50,708 nt of DNA, from contig CAJUCO010000016.1 in NCBI GenBank assembly GCA_910585245.1, positions 1 to 50,708 on the forward strand, written 5' to 3'. This stretch comes from an uncultured Oscillibacter sp. GTDB taxonomy: Bacteria > Bacillota > Clostridia > Oscillospirales > Oscillospiraceae. The translations under genes and the position numbers were made by a program. This document shows positions 37,038 to 46,223 of this stretch, piece after piece. The notes under the pieces were generated by a model. It was not told the DNA's origin and did no database searches. It was given only the letters and a program-made list of their open reading frames with translations. Every line of letters starts with the position of its first letter. The first letter of the stretch is position 1.

Positions 37038-39533
37038 ATGAGTAAGAAACCCCAATACGACCCCGAGGAAATCCGCTTCCCGGACCAGAAGATCGTGGAG
37101 TCCCCCCTGGTCCCGGAGATGGAGAAATCCTATATCGACTACGCCATGAGCGTTATTGTGGGCCGGGCTCTGCCGGACGCGCGGGACGGCCTCAAGCCCG
37201 TCCACCGCCGCATTCTATACGCCATGTACGAGGATAACCTCACCCACGACAAGCCCTTCCGCAAGTGCGCCACCGCCGTGGGCGACGTGCTGGGCCGCTA
37301 CCATCCCCACGGCGACCAGTCGGTATACGACGCCCTGGTCCGTTTGGCCCAGGACTTCTCCATGCGCTATATGCTCATTGACGGCCACGGTAACTTCGGC
37401 TCGGTAGACGGTGACCCCCCGGCAGCCTATCGTTACACCGAGGCCCGCCTCGCCAGAATCTCCGAGGAGATGCTGCGGGAAATCGAGAAGGACACCGTGG
37501 ACTGGGACCCCAACTTCGACGAGACCCGGAAGGAGCCCAAGGTCCTGCCCTCCCGGTTCCCCAACCTCCTGGTGAACGGCTCTTCCGGCATTGCCGTGGG
37601 CATGGCCACCAACATCCCGCCCCACAACCTCCGGGAGGTCATCGGGGCCGTGATCTGCGTGCTGGACGACCCCAACGCCACGTTGACGGATTTGATGCAG
37701 CACATGGAGGGCCCGGATTTCCCCACCAAAGGCATCATCATGGGCCGGTCCGGCATCCGGGCGGCCTACGCCACGGGAAGGGGCCGGGTGACTATCCGGG
37801 CAAGGCACGAGTTTGAGGAGTTCGGCCAGAACCGGACAAGAATCATCATCACGGAAATCCCCTACCAGGTCAACAAGCGGATGCTGATTAAAAACATGGC
37901 GGACCAGGTGGAGGACAAGCGGCTGGAGGGTATCTCCAACATTCAGGACGAATCCGACCGGAACGGTATGCGCATCGTCATCGAGCTGAAACGGGACGCC
38001 AACCCCCAGGTGGTCTTAAACCGCCTCTTCGCTCAGACCCAGCTCCAAACTACTTTCGCCATTAATATGCTGGCCCTGGTGGAGGTGAACGGGAAGTTAC
38101 AGCCCAAGATTCTCTCCCTGCGGCACATCCTGGACGAGTACATCCAGCACCAGGAGCAGGTTATCGTCCGCCGCACCCGGTTCGACCTGAAAAAGGCCCA
38201 GGAGCGGGCCCATCTGTTGGAGGGCCTGCTGATTGCCCAGGACCACATTGACGAGGTCATCAAAATTATCCGCACCAGCTACGACAACGCGAAAGAAAAC
38301 CTCATGGCCCGGTTCGGACTGGACGACGTGCAGGCCCAGGCAATCTGTGATATGCGGTTAATTGCCCTCCAGGGCTTAAACCGGGAGAAGCTGGAAAACG
38401 AGTACAAGGAGCTGGAGGAGCGTATCGCCTACTTCCAGAAAATCCTCTCCGACGAGACCCTGGTCCGGCAGATTCTCAAGGAGGAACTCACCGCCATCGC
38501 GGAGAAATACGGCGACGGACGGGTGACGGAAATCCAGGACGTGGAAGATGAAATCGACATCGAGGACCTGATCGAGGAGGAGCAGTGCGTCTTCACCCTG
38601 ACCCAGGCGGGGTATATCAAGCGGACCCCCGTCAGCGAGTACACCGTCCAGTCCAAGGGAGGCATGGGGAAGAAGGGCATTACCACCCGGGAGGAAGACG
38701 CGGTGGCGGACGTGTTTACCGCCTCCACCCACGACTATATCCTCTTCTTCACGGACACCGGAAAGGTCTACCGGAAAAAGGGCTATCAGATTCCCGTCTC
38801 CGGAAAGACCGCCAAGGGAACCAACATTGTCAACATTCTCCAGGTGGAACAGGGGGAGAAGGTCCAGGCTATGGTCCACACCCGCTCCATTGAGGACGAC
38901 GGGCGCTTCCTCTTCATGGTCACCCGGAACGGCGTTGTGAAGCGCCTTCCGGCGGACAGCTTGAGAAATCTCCGCAACAACGGCATTCGGGCTTTGAACA
39001 TGACGGAGGACGATCAGCTCATTACCGTTCGGGAGACCGACGGGAAACAAAAAATCCTCATTGCCACCCGGGACGGCTGCGCCGTCTGCTTCGACGAGAA
39101 CGAAGTCCGGCCCATGGGCCGGGCCGCCGTGGGCGTCCTAGGCATCAAGCTCCGGGAGGGGGACTATGTGGTGGGGGCCGCCCGGGCAAAACCCGGAAAG
39201 GCTGTTCTCACCATCACAGAGAAGGGCTATGGCAAGCGGACTCCGGTGGAGGAGTACCGGATTACAAAACGAAACGCCTACGGCATCCGAAACTATATGC
39301 TGACGGAGAAGACCGGACAAGTGGTAGGCATCAAGGTGGTGGACGGGTCCGAGGACCTGCTGCTGGTGACGGAGGCGGGCATTTTGATCCGCACGCCGGT
39401 GGAGGCCATCAAACAGTGTAGCCGGGCTACTCAGGGGGTAATTGTCATGCGCTTTAAAGAGGAGGGAGACCGGGTGATCTCCATGGCCCTGGCGGAGCGG
39501 GAGGAAGTCCCCGCCTCCGAGGAGACGGAGTAA
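37038..39533 (+). CDS. gyrA: DNA gyrase subunit A
   Basis: The DNA-cutting subunit of gyrase; 831 residues. The catalytic tyrosine is Tyr133 in AAYRYTEARL. DARDGLKPVHRRILYAM and RYHPHGDQSVYD lie in the DNA-gate winged helix. A coiled-coil tower (LLEGLLIAQDHIDEVIKIIR) follows. The C-terminal beta-pinwheel carries the GyrA box as SKGGMGKKGITTR. In the quinolone-determining loop, the position equivalent to E. coli Ser83 is Gln94 (codon CAG at 37317-37319), while Asp98 (E. coli Asp87) is kept. The ribosome binding site (AAGGAAAGG) is rather distant from the ATG. Confidence 0.97.
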   Translation: MSKKPQYDPEEIRFPDQKIVESPLVPEMEKSYIDYAMSVIVGRALPDARDGLKPVHRRILYAMYEDNLTHDKPFRKCATAVGDVLGRYHPHGDQSVYDALVRLAQDFSMRYMLIDGHGNFGSVDGDPPAAYRYTEARLARISEEMLREIEKDTVDWDPNFDETRKEPKVLPSRFPNLLVNGSSGIAVGMATNIPPHNLREVIGAVICVLDDPNATLTDLMQHMEGPDFPTKGIIMGRSGIRAAYATGRGRVTIRARHEFEEFGQNRTRIIITEIPYQVNKRMLIKNMADQVEDKRLEGISNIQDESDRNGMRIVIELKRDANPQVVLNRLFAQTQLQTTFAINMLALVEVNGKLQPKILSLRHILDEYIQHQEQVIVRRTRFDLKKAQERAHLLEGLLIAQDHIDEVIKIIRTSYDNAKENLMARFGLDDVQAQAICDMRLIALQGLNREKLENEYKELEERIAYFQKILSDETLVRQILKEELTAIAEKYGDGRVTEIQDVEDEIDIEDLIEEEQCVFTLTQAGYIKRTPVSEYTVQSKGGMGKKGITTREEDAVADVFTASTHDYILFFTDTGKVYRKKGYQIPVSGKTAKGTNIVNILQVEQGEKVQAMVHTRSIEDDGRFLFMVTRNGVVKRLPADSLRNLRNNGIRALNMTEDDQLITVRETDGKQKILIATRDGCAVCFDENEVRPMGRAAVGVLGIKLREGDYVVGAARAKPGKAVLTITEKGYGKRTPVEEYRITKRNAYGIRNYMLTEKTGQVVGIKVVDGSEDLLLVTEAGILIRTPVEAIKQCSRATQGVIVMRFKEEGDRVISMALAEREEVPASEETE

Positions 39534-39535
39534 GT

Positions 39536-39973
39536 ATGAAAACCGTCACCATTTACACCGACGGGGCCTGTTCCGGCAATCCGGGCCCCGGGGGCTGGGG
39601 GGCCATACTTTTGTACGGAGAGCATAGAAAAGAACTCTCCGGCGGCGCGGCGGAGACCACCAACAACCGCATGGAGCTCACCGCCGTCATCCAGGCGCTC
39701 AGCTGTTTAAAAGAGCCCTGTGCCGTGGAGCTGTGGTCCGATTCCAAGTATGTGATTGACGCTTTGGAAAAGGGCTGGGCCGTGGGCTGGCGGAAGCGGG
39801 GCTGGGTGAAGGCGGACAAAAAGCCCGCCTTGAACCCGGACCTTTGGGAGAAGCTCCTGGATCTTTTGGAGATTCACGATCTCCGCTGCCACTGGGTCAA
39901 GGGCCACGCGGAAAACGTCTTTAACAACCGCTGCGACGAGATGGCCGTGGCAGAGAGCCGAAAGTTTAAGTGA
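39536..39973 (+). CDS. rnhA: Ribonuclease HI
   Basis: Degrades RNA in RNA-DNA hybrids; 145 residues. The catalytic DEDD set is visible: Asp in IYTDGACSGNPGPGGWG, Glu in NNRMELTAVIQAL, Asp in ELWSDSKYVIDAL, and Asp near the C-terminus in CDEMA. The handle region GWRKRGWVKADKKP is present, and CHWVKGHAENVFNNRCDE holds the conserved His. It starts two bases after the gyrA stop, so it is read from the gyrase transcript. Confidence 0.96.
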   Translation: MKTVTIYTDGACSGNPGPGGWGAILLYGEHRKELSGGAAETTNNRMELTAVIQALSCLKEPCAVELWSDSKYVIDALEKGWAVGWRKRGWVKADKKPALNPDLWEKLLDLLEIHDLRCHWVKGHAENVFNNRCDEMAVAESRKFK

Positions 39974-40151
39974 ATCTGTGAGAAAAACTCTGGCCTCTCC
40001 CGGCGCCATAGCGCTTGTGTTTGCCGCAGGAAGGAACATTCATAAACTGTTTACAAGGCTCTCATAATTTTGCAAAATCTTTCGGGTACAGTAAGAATCA
40101 AGCAGAGGGTACTCCCAGCCCGATGCGTTTTCTCCCTCCTAAAATAAACAC

Positions 40152-40191
40152 ACACGAAAAACGGACTGCAAAAGCGGTCCGTTTTTCGTGT
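40152..40191. terminator. Terminator after rnhA
   Basis: A long stem of about 17 pairs (40152-40168 with 40175-40191) containing ACACGAAAAACGGAC and its complement, with a T5 run inside the 3' arm. It ends the gyrase/rnhA unit. Confidence 0.85.
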
Positions 40192-40201
40192 TCCTGGGCC
40201 C

Positions 40202-40230
40202 TTGCGAAACCGGGGCAAACAGTATAAAAT
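40202..40230 (+). promoter_or_regulatory. Promoter of nadE
   Basis: TTGCGA (40202-40207), 17-bp spacer and TAAAAT (40225-40230), 40 bp before the start. Confidence 0.6.
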
Positions 40231-40269
40231 AGACCTGTCAAAAATTCCACGCGGGAGGTTTTAAAGCAT

Positions 40270-42180
40270 ATGAAAGACGGATTCATCTCTGTGGCCTGCG
40301 GCACGCCGAAGCTGCGCTTGGCGGACTGCGCCTACAATGCCGAGCAGACCTTTACCATGATGCGCTCTGCCGAAAAGGCGGGGGTCAAGGTCCTGGTTCT
40401 GCCGGAGCTGGGCCTGACAGGCTACACCTGCGGGGACCTTTTCTATCAGGACGCCTTTCTCCGAGAGGCGGAGGAGGCCCTGAAAACCGTGCTGGAGGCC
40501 ACGCGGAACCTGGAAGTGGTGACGGCGGTGGGCCTTCCCCTACAGATGGGGGACAAGCTGTATAACTGCGCAGCCATTCTTCAAAAGGGACAAATCCTGG
40601 GCCTGGTTCCCAAGACCCATCTTCCCAATTACGGCGAGTTTTCCGAAAAGCGCTGGTTCGCCCCCGCCCCGGAACAGGAGGCCTACGCGGACCTCTGCGG
40701 GCATTTGACGGTGCCCTTTGCGGCCAGACAGATTTTCCGCTGCCAGAATGTGCCGGGGTTGACCCTGGGCTTTGAGATCTGCGAGGACCTCTGGTCCCCG
40801 GATTCCCCTTCCATTCAGATGGCCAAGGCGGGGGCCTCCATCATCGGAAACCTCTCCGCCAGCAACGATGTGGTGGGAAAGGACGCCTACCGCCGCCAGC
40901 TGGTGACCATGCAGAGCGCCAAGCTCCAGTGCGGCTATGTCTATTCCAGCGCAGGGACGGGAGAATCCACCTCCGATTTGGTCTTTGGGGCCCACCAGCT
41001 CATAGCGGAAAACGGGACGCTTTTGGAGGAGCGCCGCTTCGACGGCGGCTTGCTGGTATCCGAGATAGACGTTCAGCGCCTGCGCTATGAGCGCCGCCGG
41101 ACCCAGGCCATGGAGGAGGAGACGGACCGGCGGGATTACACCGTCTTCTTCCTGCCCCAGAGCGAAACCAAGCTCACCCGCTACGTCTCCCCCATGCCCT
41201 TTGTCCCCGAGGGGAAGGAGGATAGAGACACGCGCTGCCGGGAAATTCTCCTCTTGGCCTCCCTGGGTCTCAAGCGGCGGCTGGAGCACACCGGGGCCAA
41301 AACGGCGGTGGTGGGGCTCTCCGGCGGGCTGGATTCCACCTTGGCCGTTTTGATCACCGGCCTTGCTATGAAAATGATGGACCGCCCACTGTCGGATATC
41401 GTCGCCGTCACCATGCCCTGTTTCGGCACCACCGACCGGACCCGGAACAACGCCATGGTTCTGGCGGAACGGATGGGGGCCACCCTCCGGACGGTGGATA
41501 TTGCCCAGTCTGTCCGGAGCCATTTCCGGGATATCGGCCATGATCCGGAAGATCACTCCGTCACTTACGAAAACGCCCAGGCTCGGGAGCGGACCCAGGT
41601 GCTGATGGACATTGCCAACGGAAGCGGCGGTTTGGTCATCGGCACCGGAGACCTCAGTGAATTGGCTCTGGGCTGGTGCACCTATAATGGAGACCACATG
41701 AGTATGTACGGTGTCAACGCCTCTATTCCCAAGACCCTGGTCCGGCATCTGGTGGGCTATCTCTCCCAGGACAAAGAGGAACCGGAGCTTCACGATGTGC
41801 TGGAGGATATTTTGGATACGCCGGTTTCCCCGGAGCTGTTGCCTGCAATCAAGGGGGAGATCAGCCAGCGGACGGAAGATCTGGTGGGCCCGTATGAGCT
41901 TCACGACTTCTTCTTGTATTATATTCTCCGCTGGGGATTCGCTCCGGGCAAGGTCTTTCGTCTGGCCCAGCACGCCCTGGGGCGCAAGTACAGCCGGGAT
42001 GTCATTTTGAAATGGCTGAAAGCCTTTTACCGCCGCTTTTTCTCCCAGCAGTTCAAGCGGAACTGCCTTCCGGATGGGCCGAAGATTGGCACCGTGTCCC
42101 TGTCTCCCCGAGGCGACTGGCGGATGCCTAGCGACGCGCAAGCTGCCGTGTGGCTGGCAGAAGTGGAGGCGCTGAAGTGA
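40270..42180 (+). CDS. nadE: Glutamine-dependent NAD(+) synthetase
   Basis: Makes NAD from nicotinate adenine dinucleotide using glutamine-derived ammonia; 636 residues. The N-terminal nitrilase-type amidase has the Glu-Lys-Cys triad: VLPELGLTGYTCGDLF, LVPKTHLPNYGEF and LGFEICEDLWSPDSP. The C-terminal synthetase has the PP-loop GLSGGLDSTLAVLITG and GTGDLSELALGWCTYNGDHMS. The tail SLSPRGDWRMPSDA is normal for the family. CGGGAGG precedes the ATG. The last 60 bp are partly duplicated 206 bp downstream. Confidence 0.96.
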   Translation: MKDGFISVACGTPKLRLADCAYNAEQTFTMMRSAEKAGVKVLVLPELGLTGYTCGDLFYQDAFLREAEEALKTVLEATRNLEVVTAVGLPLQMGDKLYNCAAILQKGQILGLVPKTHLPNYGEFSEKRWFAPAPEQEAYADLCGHLTVPFAARQIFRCQNVPGLTLGFEICEDLWSPDSPSIQMAKAGASIIGNLSASNDVVGKDAYRRQLVTMQSAKLQCGYVYSSAGTGESTSDLVFGAHQLIAENGTLLEERRFDGGLLVSEIDVQRLRYERRRTQAMEEETDRRDYTVFFLPQSETKLTRYVSPMPFVPEGKEDRDTRCREILLLASLGLKRRLEHTGAKTAVVGLSGGLDSTLAVLITGLAMKMMDRPLSDIVAVTMPCFGTTDRTRNNAMVLAERMGATLRTVDIAQSVRSHFRDIGHDPEDHSVTYENAQARERTQVLMDIANGSGGLVIGTGDLSELALGWCTYNGDHMSMYGVNASIPKTLVRHLVGYLSQDKEEPELHDVLEDILDTPVSPELLPAIKGEISQRTEDLVGPYELHDFFLYYILRWGFAPGKVFRLAQHALGRKYSRDVILKWLKAFYRRFFSQQFKRNCLPDGPKIGTVSLSPRGDWRMPSDAQAAVWLAEVEALK

Positions 42181-42382
42181 AGGGAAAGGAAAAGCCAGTC
42201 GCCCATATGGGGTCCCCGCTGGAACCCAGCGAAGCGGTTCGAGTGGGGAGAGGAGGAAGGAATGGAGCGGGCGGAGTCTGCGCCGTAAGGCGTGGACGGA
42301 GCAGAGCGGAATTTCTTCCGACGAGGCGGATGCCTAGCGACGCGCAAGCCGCCGTGTGGCTGGGGGAAGTGGAGAGGTTAAG
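42181..42382 (+). repeat. Spacer containing a duplicated nadE 3' end
   Basis: Bases 42327-42386 repeat the nadE end at 42121-42180: the first 38 positions differ at only one base and the rest is degenerate. The duplicated frame would still encode MPSDAQAAVWL. The stretch between (42181-42326) is GC- and purine-rich, with no gene recognised. Confidence 0.8.
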
Positions 42383-43621
42383 ATGAAATTGAGGCGAATA
42401 ATTTTCCCCCTGCTTTTGCTCCTTCTCCTCGCCGCCTGCGGCAGCGAGATGGTGCCCCCGCCCCCGGAGGAGCCGGACATCCCCCCGGCGGAGACCCCGG
42501 TGGCCCCGCCGGAAGAGCCCGAGGAGCCGGAACCTCCGGAGGACCCCGAGGAGGCCGCCCTGCTTGCCCTCTTGGAGAGCTTGACCCTGGAGGAGAAAGC
42601 GGGACAGCTCTTCTTCGTACGGGTCCCGGCGGAAAACGCTGTGGAGGATATTATAACTTACCACCTGGGGGGCTACCTCCTCTTTGGCCGGGACACCCAG
42701 AACAAGACGGCCAACGAGCTTATTCAGACCATCGCCTCCTATCAGGCGGCGGCAGAGCTTCCCCTGCTCATCGGCGTGGACGAGGAGGGGGGGACTGTGG
42801 TCCGGGTCAGCTCCAACCCCCACCTGCGGAGCAAGAAATTTTCCAGCCCCGGCAAGCTCTGGAAGGAGGGCTTGGACGCCCTGCTCCGAGAGACCCGGGA
42901 GAAGTCCATCCTTTTGAAGAGCTTGGGTTTTAATGTGAACCTGGCCCCGGTGGCGGACGTGTCCACCAACTCCGGCGACTTCATCTATGATCGGACCACC
43001 GGCATGGACGCGGAGGAGACTGCGGATTATACCGCTCGGGTGACGGAGGCCCAGTCTTTCTATGGCCTGGGCAGCGTCTTGAAGCACTTCCCCGGCTATG
43101 GGAACAACAAAGATACTCACATCGGCGTAGCCGTAGATGAACGGTCTATGGAGACGTTCCTGGAGCAGGATTTTCTCCCCTTTCAGGCGGGCATCGCTGT
43201 GGAGGAGACGGTCTGGCCCTCCGGTGAGCTCCGCCGCCTCCGGCCCGCCGTACTGGTGAGCCACAACATTGTCAACTGTATGGACCCGGAGCTTCCCGCG
43301 TCGTTGTCTCCCGAGGTCCACCGCATCCTCCGGGAGGACCTGGGCTTTGACGGTGTGGTGATGACCGACGATTTGGCCATGGACGCGGTGAAAGCCTATG
43401 CGGTGGACGGGAACGTGGCGGTGATGTCTATTCAGGCGGGAAACGACCTGGTGGTAACCACGGATTACCGCACCCAGATTCCCCGGGTCATCCAGGCTGT
43501 GAAGGACGGGACGCTGGAAGAAGAGGCCATTGACGGGGCCTGCCTCCGGGTGCTCCGGTGGAAGCTGGAGCTGGGCCTTTTGGAGCTGACGGAGGAGGGA
43601 ATCCTGGGATCCGCCCTCTGA
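42383..43621 (+). CDS. GH3-family beta-N-acetylhexosaminidase-like lipoprotein
   Basis: A surface lipoprotein glycoside hydrolase of family 3; 412 residues. The signal is MKLRRIIFPLLLLLLLAAC (lipobox LAAC), then a Pro/Glu linker to about residue 55. The catalytic barrel has LTLEEKAGQLFFV, LIGVDEEGGTVVRV, NLAPVADV and KHFPGYGNNKDTHIG. The last holds the general-acid His region of NagZ-like enzymes. The nucleophile Asp is in GVVMTDDLAMDAV. It likely removes GlcNAc from wall muropeptides or glycans. The ATG lies in the degenerate copy of the nadE end, where GAGAGG serves as ribosome binding site. Confidence 0.9.
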   Translation: MKLRRIIFPLLLLLLLAACGSEMVPPPPEEPDIPPAETPVAPPEEPEEPEPPEDPEEAALLALLESLTLEEKAGQLFFVRVPAENAVEDIITYHLGGYLLFGRDTQNKTANELIQTIASYQAAAELPLLIGVDEEGGTVVRVSSNPHLRSKKFSSPGKLWKEGLDALLRETREKSILLKSLGFNVNLAPVADVSTNSGDFIYDRTTGMDAEETADYTARVTEAQSFYGLGSVLKHFPGYGNNKDTHIGVAVDERSMETFLEQDFLPFQAGIAVEETVWPSGELRRLRPAVLVSHNIVNCMDPELPASLSPEVHRILREDLGFDGVVMTDDLAMDAVKAYAVDGNVAVMSIQAGNDLVVTTDYRTQIPRVIQAVKDGTLEEEAIDGACLRVLRWKLELGLLELTEEGILGSAL

Positions 43622-43640
43622 CTCGGAGGGGAGTGCGTTT

Positions 43641-44612
43641 ATGAAAATGAAAGAGAGGAGTGCGTTCCTAAAGCGCGGACCGCTCCTGTTTCTGCTGGCG
43701 GCGGCGCTGTTGACGGTCCCGGTGTTCGGGGATATGGGCCCCAAGCCCCAGCTCACCGTCCGGGTGGAGAACGGCCCGGAGGAGCTTTACTATCTGGACC
43801 TCCTGGAGGAGGGGGACCCCTGTAAATACCCGGATATGGCTCCGGGCGGCCTGAAGGGCAATTACGGGGAGGAGCTGGAGATCCTGGACCAGGACCTTCT
43901 GGCGTCGTTCACCGCCGCCGTGCCGGAGGGCTGGCACGCTTGTGTGGCCCAGGGCGATTTGGTGTGGGGCAGGATTGACAGCCGGGACGGCTGCTTTGCG
44001 TTCGGTTATATGCTGCCAATCACCTTTCGAATTCTGCTGGTGACGAAATCCGGGGAGACCTTCCTCTCAGAGCCCATGGAGCGCCAAGCCCTCCAGTGCT
44101 CCGTCACTGTGGACTGGGCGGCGGGGACCGTCGGCGCTCCGCCCCTCTGGTGGGGATACGCCACCCAGTTTCTGGCGACGTTCCTGCCCACTCTGGCCAT
44201 AGAGGGGCTGCTGCTTTTGCTGTTTCGGCTGTGGTCCAGGCGGAACGTCCTGGTGTTCCTGGGGGTGAATCTGCTGACCCAAGGGGGCCTGACCCTTTGG
44301 ATGAGCGTGGAGACCGTCCGCGGGGGCGTGAATGGAATCTCTATGCTCTCCTCCGACTACTTCTCTCTTTTTACCAGAATTCAGAGTTTGTTGGATTCCC
44401 TTTGCTATGAGGCCGAGGGTATCTCCCCCCGGCTGCTCCCGGCGGAGCTCCTCATCCTCCTGGCGGAGGCGGCGCTGTACACGAAACTGTTCCGGGACTG
44501 CTCCAAAAGAAAGGCGGCCCTCTACGCTCTGGCGGCCAACCTCGCTTCCTTCCTGCTGGGGCTGTATCTGGCGGAACCGGTGTGGAGGGTTGTCGTGGAC
44601 ACGATGTTATAA
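43641..44612 (+). CDS. Membrane protein with signal peptide and extracytoplasmic domain
   Basis: The 323-residue product has a signal-like helix (about 13-30, LLFLLAAALLTVPVFG) and then DMGPKPQLTVRVENGPEELYYLDLL, a start I associate with an uncharacterised clostridial membrane family. The outer domain spans about 30-170. Four or so membrane helices follow in 175-323 (QFLATFLPTLAIEGLLLLLF, NVLVFLGVNLLTQGGLTLW, LLPAELLILLAEAALY, ALAANLASFLLGLYL). GGAGGGGAG precedes the ATG. It lies between the GH3 lipoprotein and the AlaX-like gene with short gaps, so probably one operon. The function is unknown. Confidence 0.8.
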   Translation: MKMKERSAFLKRGPLLFLLAAALLTVPVFGDMGPKPQLTVRVENGPEELYYLDLLEEGDPCKYPDMAPGGLKGNYGEELEILDQDLLASFTAAVPEGWHACVAQGDLVWGRIDSRDGCFAFGYMLPITFRILLVTKSGETFLSEPMERQALQCSVTVDWAAGTVGAPPLWWGYATQFLATFLPTLAIEGLLLLLFRLWSRRNVLVFLGVNLLTQGGLTLWMSVETVRGGVNGISMLSSDYFSLFTRIQSLLDSLCYEAEGISPRLLPAELLILLAEAALYTKLFRDCSKRKAALYALAANLASFLLGLYLAEPVWRVVVDTML

Positions 44613-44630
44613 AGAAAGGCGAATGCGAAT

Positions 44631-45794
44631 ATGGAAACCCAAAAGCTCTACTATCAGGACCCCACTCTCCGGGAATTCCCCGCCAAGGTTCTCTCCTGCG
44701 AGGCTGCCGGGGAGGCCTGGAAGGTGGTTCTGGACCGAACGGCCTTCTACCCCGAGGGGGGCGGCCAGCCCGCCGATCACGGTCTTTTGCGGACCGCCTC
44801 TGGAGAAGAGATCTCTGTGACGGACGTTCACGAAAGAGACGGCGCCGTGGTCCACACCTGCACCGCCCCGGTGGAAGTGGGAGCAGCCGTCACCGGTCTT
44901 CTGGACTGGGGCCGCAGGTTTGACCATATGCAGCAGCACTCCGGGGAGCATATCATCAGCGGCATCCTCTGCCGCCTGTATGACTGTGACAACGTGGGGT
45001 TTCACCTGGGGGCGGAGGCCGTCACCATTGACTACAACAGGGAAATCACCTGGGAGCAGGCCCTGGAAGCGGAGCGCCTTGCCAACGAGGCCGTCTGGGC
45101 GGACCGGAAGGTGGAAATTTCCTACCCTTCCAAGTTGGAGCTGGCGGAGCTGGAGTACCGAAGCAAGAAGGAACTGACGGGGCAAGTCCGGATTGTGGAG
45201 TTTCCCCAGGCGGACCGCTGCGCCTGCTGCGGCACTCATGTGGCCTCGGCGGGGCAGGTGGGGCTGGTGAAGGTGCTCTCCTGCCAGAAATTTCGAGAGG
45301 GCGTCCGGATGGAGATTCTCTGCGGAGAGCGGGCTCTCCGGTATCTCTCCGGGACTTATGATCAGGCCAGAGCCATTGGCCAGAGGCTCAGTGTGAAGCC
45401 TTTGGAGACTCTGGCGGCAGTGGAGCGGCTGGAGTCGGAACTGGCCGCGGGAAAAGAGCGGCTGGCCGCCTTGGAGCAGACCGCTTTTGCCGCCATTGCC
45501 GCTGAAGAGGCGGGAAAGGGGGATACGCTGGTATTTCAGTCCCCTATGCGCCCGGACAGCCTCCGCCGTCTGGCGGATGCCGTGGGAAAGTCCTGCGGCG
45601 GTCTGGCGGCGGTCTTTTCCGGAGAGGGGGAGAAATGGGCCTATGCCTTGGTGCGCTCTGACGGGGCGGATATCTCCCCTTTGGTAAAAGCTTTAAATCA
45701 GAGTCTCCGGGGCCGGGGCGGCGGCCGGAACGGCTTCGCCCAGGGAAGCGTCCAAGCTGCCCGGGAGGACATAGCGTTGTTTTTTAAGAGGTGA
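44631..45794 (+). CDS. Alanyl-tRNA editing protein (AlaX-L type with DHHA1 domain)
   Basis: A trans-editing enzyme that hydrolyses mischarged Ser- or Gly-tRNA(Ala); 387 residues. The N-terminal part resembles AlaRS (AFYPEGGGQPADHG). The zinc site is HMQQHSGEHI with CACCGTHV later. The C-terminal DHHA1-like portion (about 270-387) contains RRLADAVGKSCGGLAAVFSG and the glycine-rich end GRGGGRNGFAQGSV. It lacks the aminoacylation domain, so it is not alaS. It follows the membrane protein gene by 18 bp. Confidence 0.92.
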   Translation: METQKLYYQDPTLREFPAKVLSCEAAGEAWKVVLDRTAFYPEGGGQPADHGLLRTASGEEISVTDVHERDGAVVHTCTAPVEVGAAVTGLLDWGRRFDHMQQHSGEHIISGILCRLYDCDNVGFHLGAEAVTIDYNREITWEQALEAERLANEAVWADRKVEISYPSKLELAELEYRSKKELTGQVRIVEFPQADRCACCGTHVASAGQVGLVKVLSCQKFREGVRMEILCGERALRYLSGTYDQARAIGQRLSVKPLETLAAVERLESELAAGKERLAALEQTAFAAIAAEEAGKGDTLVFQSPMRPDSLRRLADAVGKSCGGLAAVFSGEGEKWAYALVRSDGADISPLVKALNQSLRGRGGGRNGFAQGSVQAAREDIALFFKR

Positions 45795-45801
45795 GGAAGC
45801 G

Positions 45802-46116
45802 ATGAAATACGTATTGGTGGAGTGGGACCACGATTTGGACGACGAGCCGTATCTGATCTACTCCGAGTTGGATGACCACCGCTATGAGAAGCGGCGGGTG
45901 GAATTTTACCGGAATGGAATCACCTTTTCTTATGGTGAGGAGAGGGGAAACGAGGGGGCCTTGGCCAGCGAGCCTTTTCCGGAGGATCTGCGGACCCTCC
46001 GGCCGGAGGAGATGGAGGGAGACTTCGTCGCCCAGGAGATTTCTCCCTCTTTGTTCTATGAGATCTGGAACCAGTCCCGGGAGCGGCCCGACGGTTTTAT
46101 GGGGATGTTCTTTTGA
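45802..46116 (+). CDS. Hypothetical protein, DUF6881-like
   Basis: A 104-residue acidic, soluble protein starting MKYVLVEWDHDLDDEPYLIY with the following SELDDHRYEKRRVEFYRNG. This N-terminal pattern recalls the DUF6881 family, some members of which are thought to be immunity-type proteins in toxin loci. No toxin is nearby. It is 8 bp downstream of the AlaX-like gene with GTGAGGAAG before the ATG, so it is cotranscribed. The family assignment is from memory and tentative. Confidence 0.72.
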   Translation: MKYVLVEWDHDLDDEPYLIYSELDDHRYEKRRVEFYRNGITFSYGEERGNEGALASEPFPEDLRTLRPEEMEGDFVAQEISPSLFYEIWNQSRERPDGFMGMFF

Positions 46117-46190
46117 GGATATTCGTTGACGGGGAAAAGGAAAGGGACCACCTCCGGGAACTCCCTTTTCTCCTTGGGCGGAGGGTGAAA

Positions 46191-46222
46191 AAGACGGGCG
46201 GACACACAGGTCCGCCCGTCTT
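46191..46222. terminator. Bidirectional terminator hairpin
   Basis: A perfect 13-bp stem (46191-46203 with 46210-46222), 6-nt loop, between convergent genes. Confidence 0.85.
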
Positions 46223-46223
46223 C

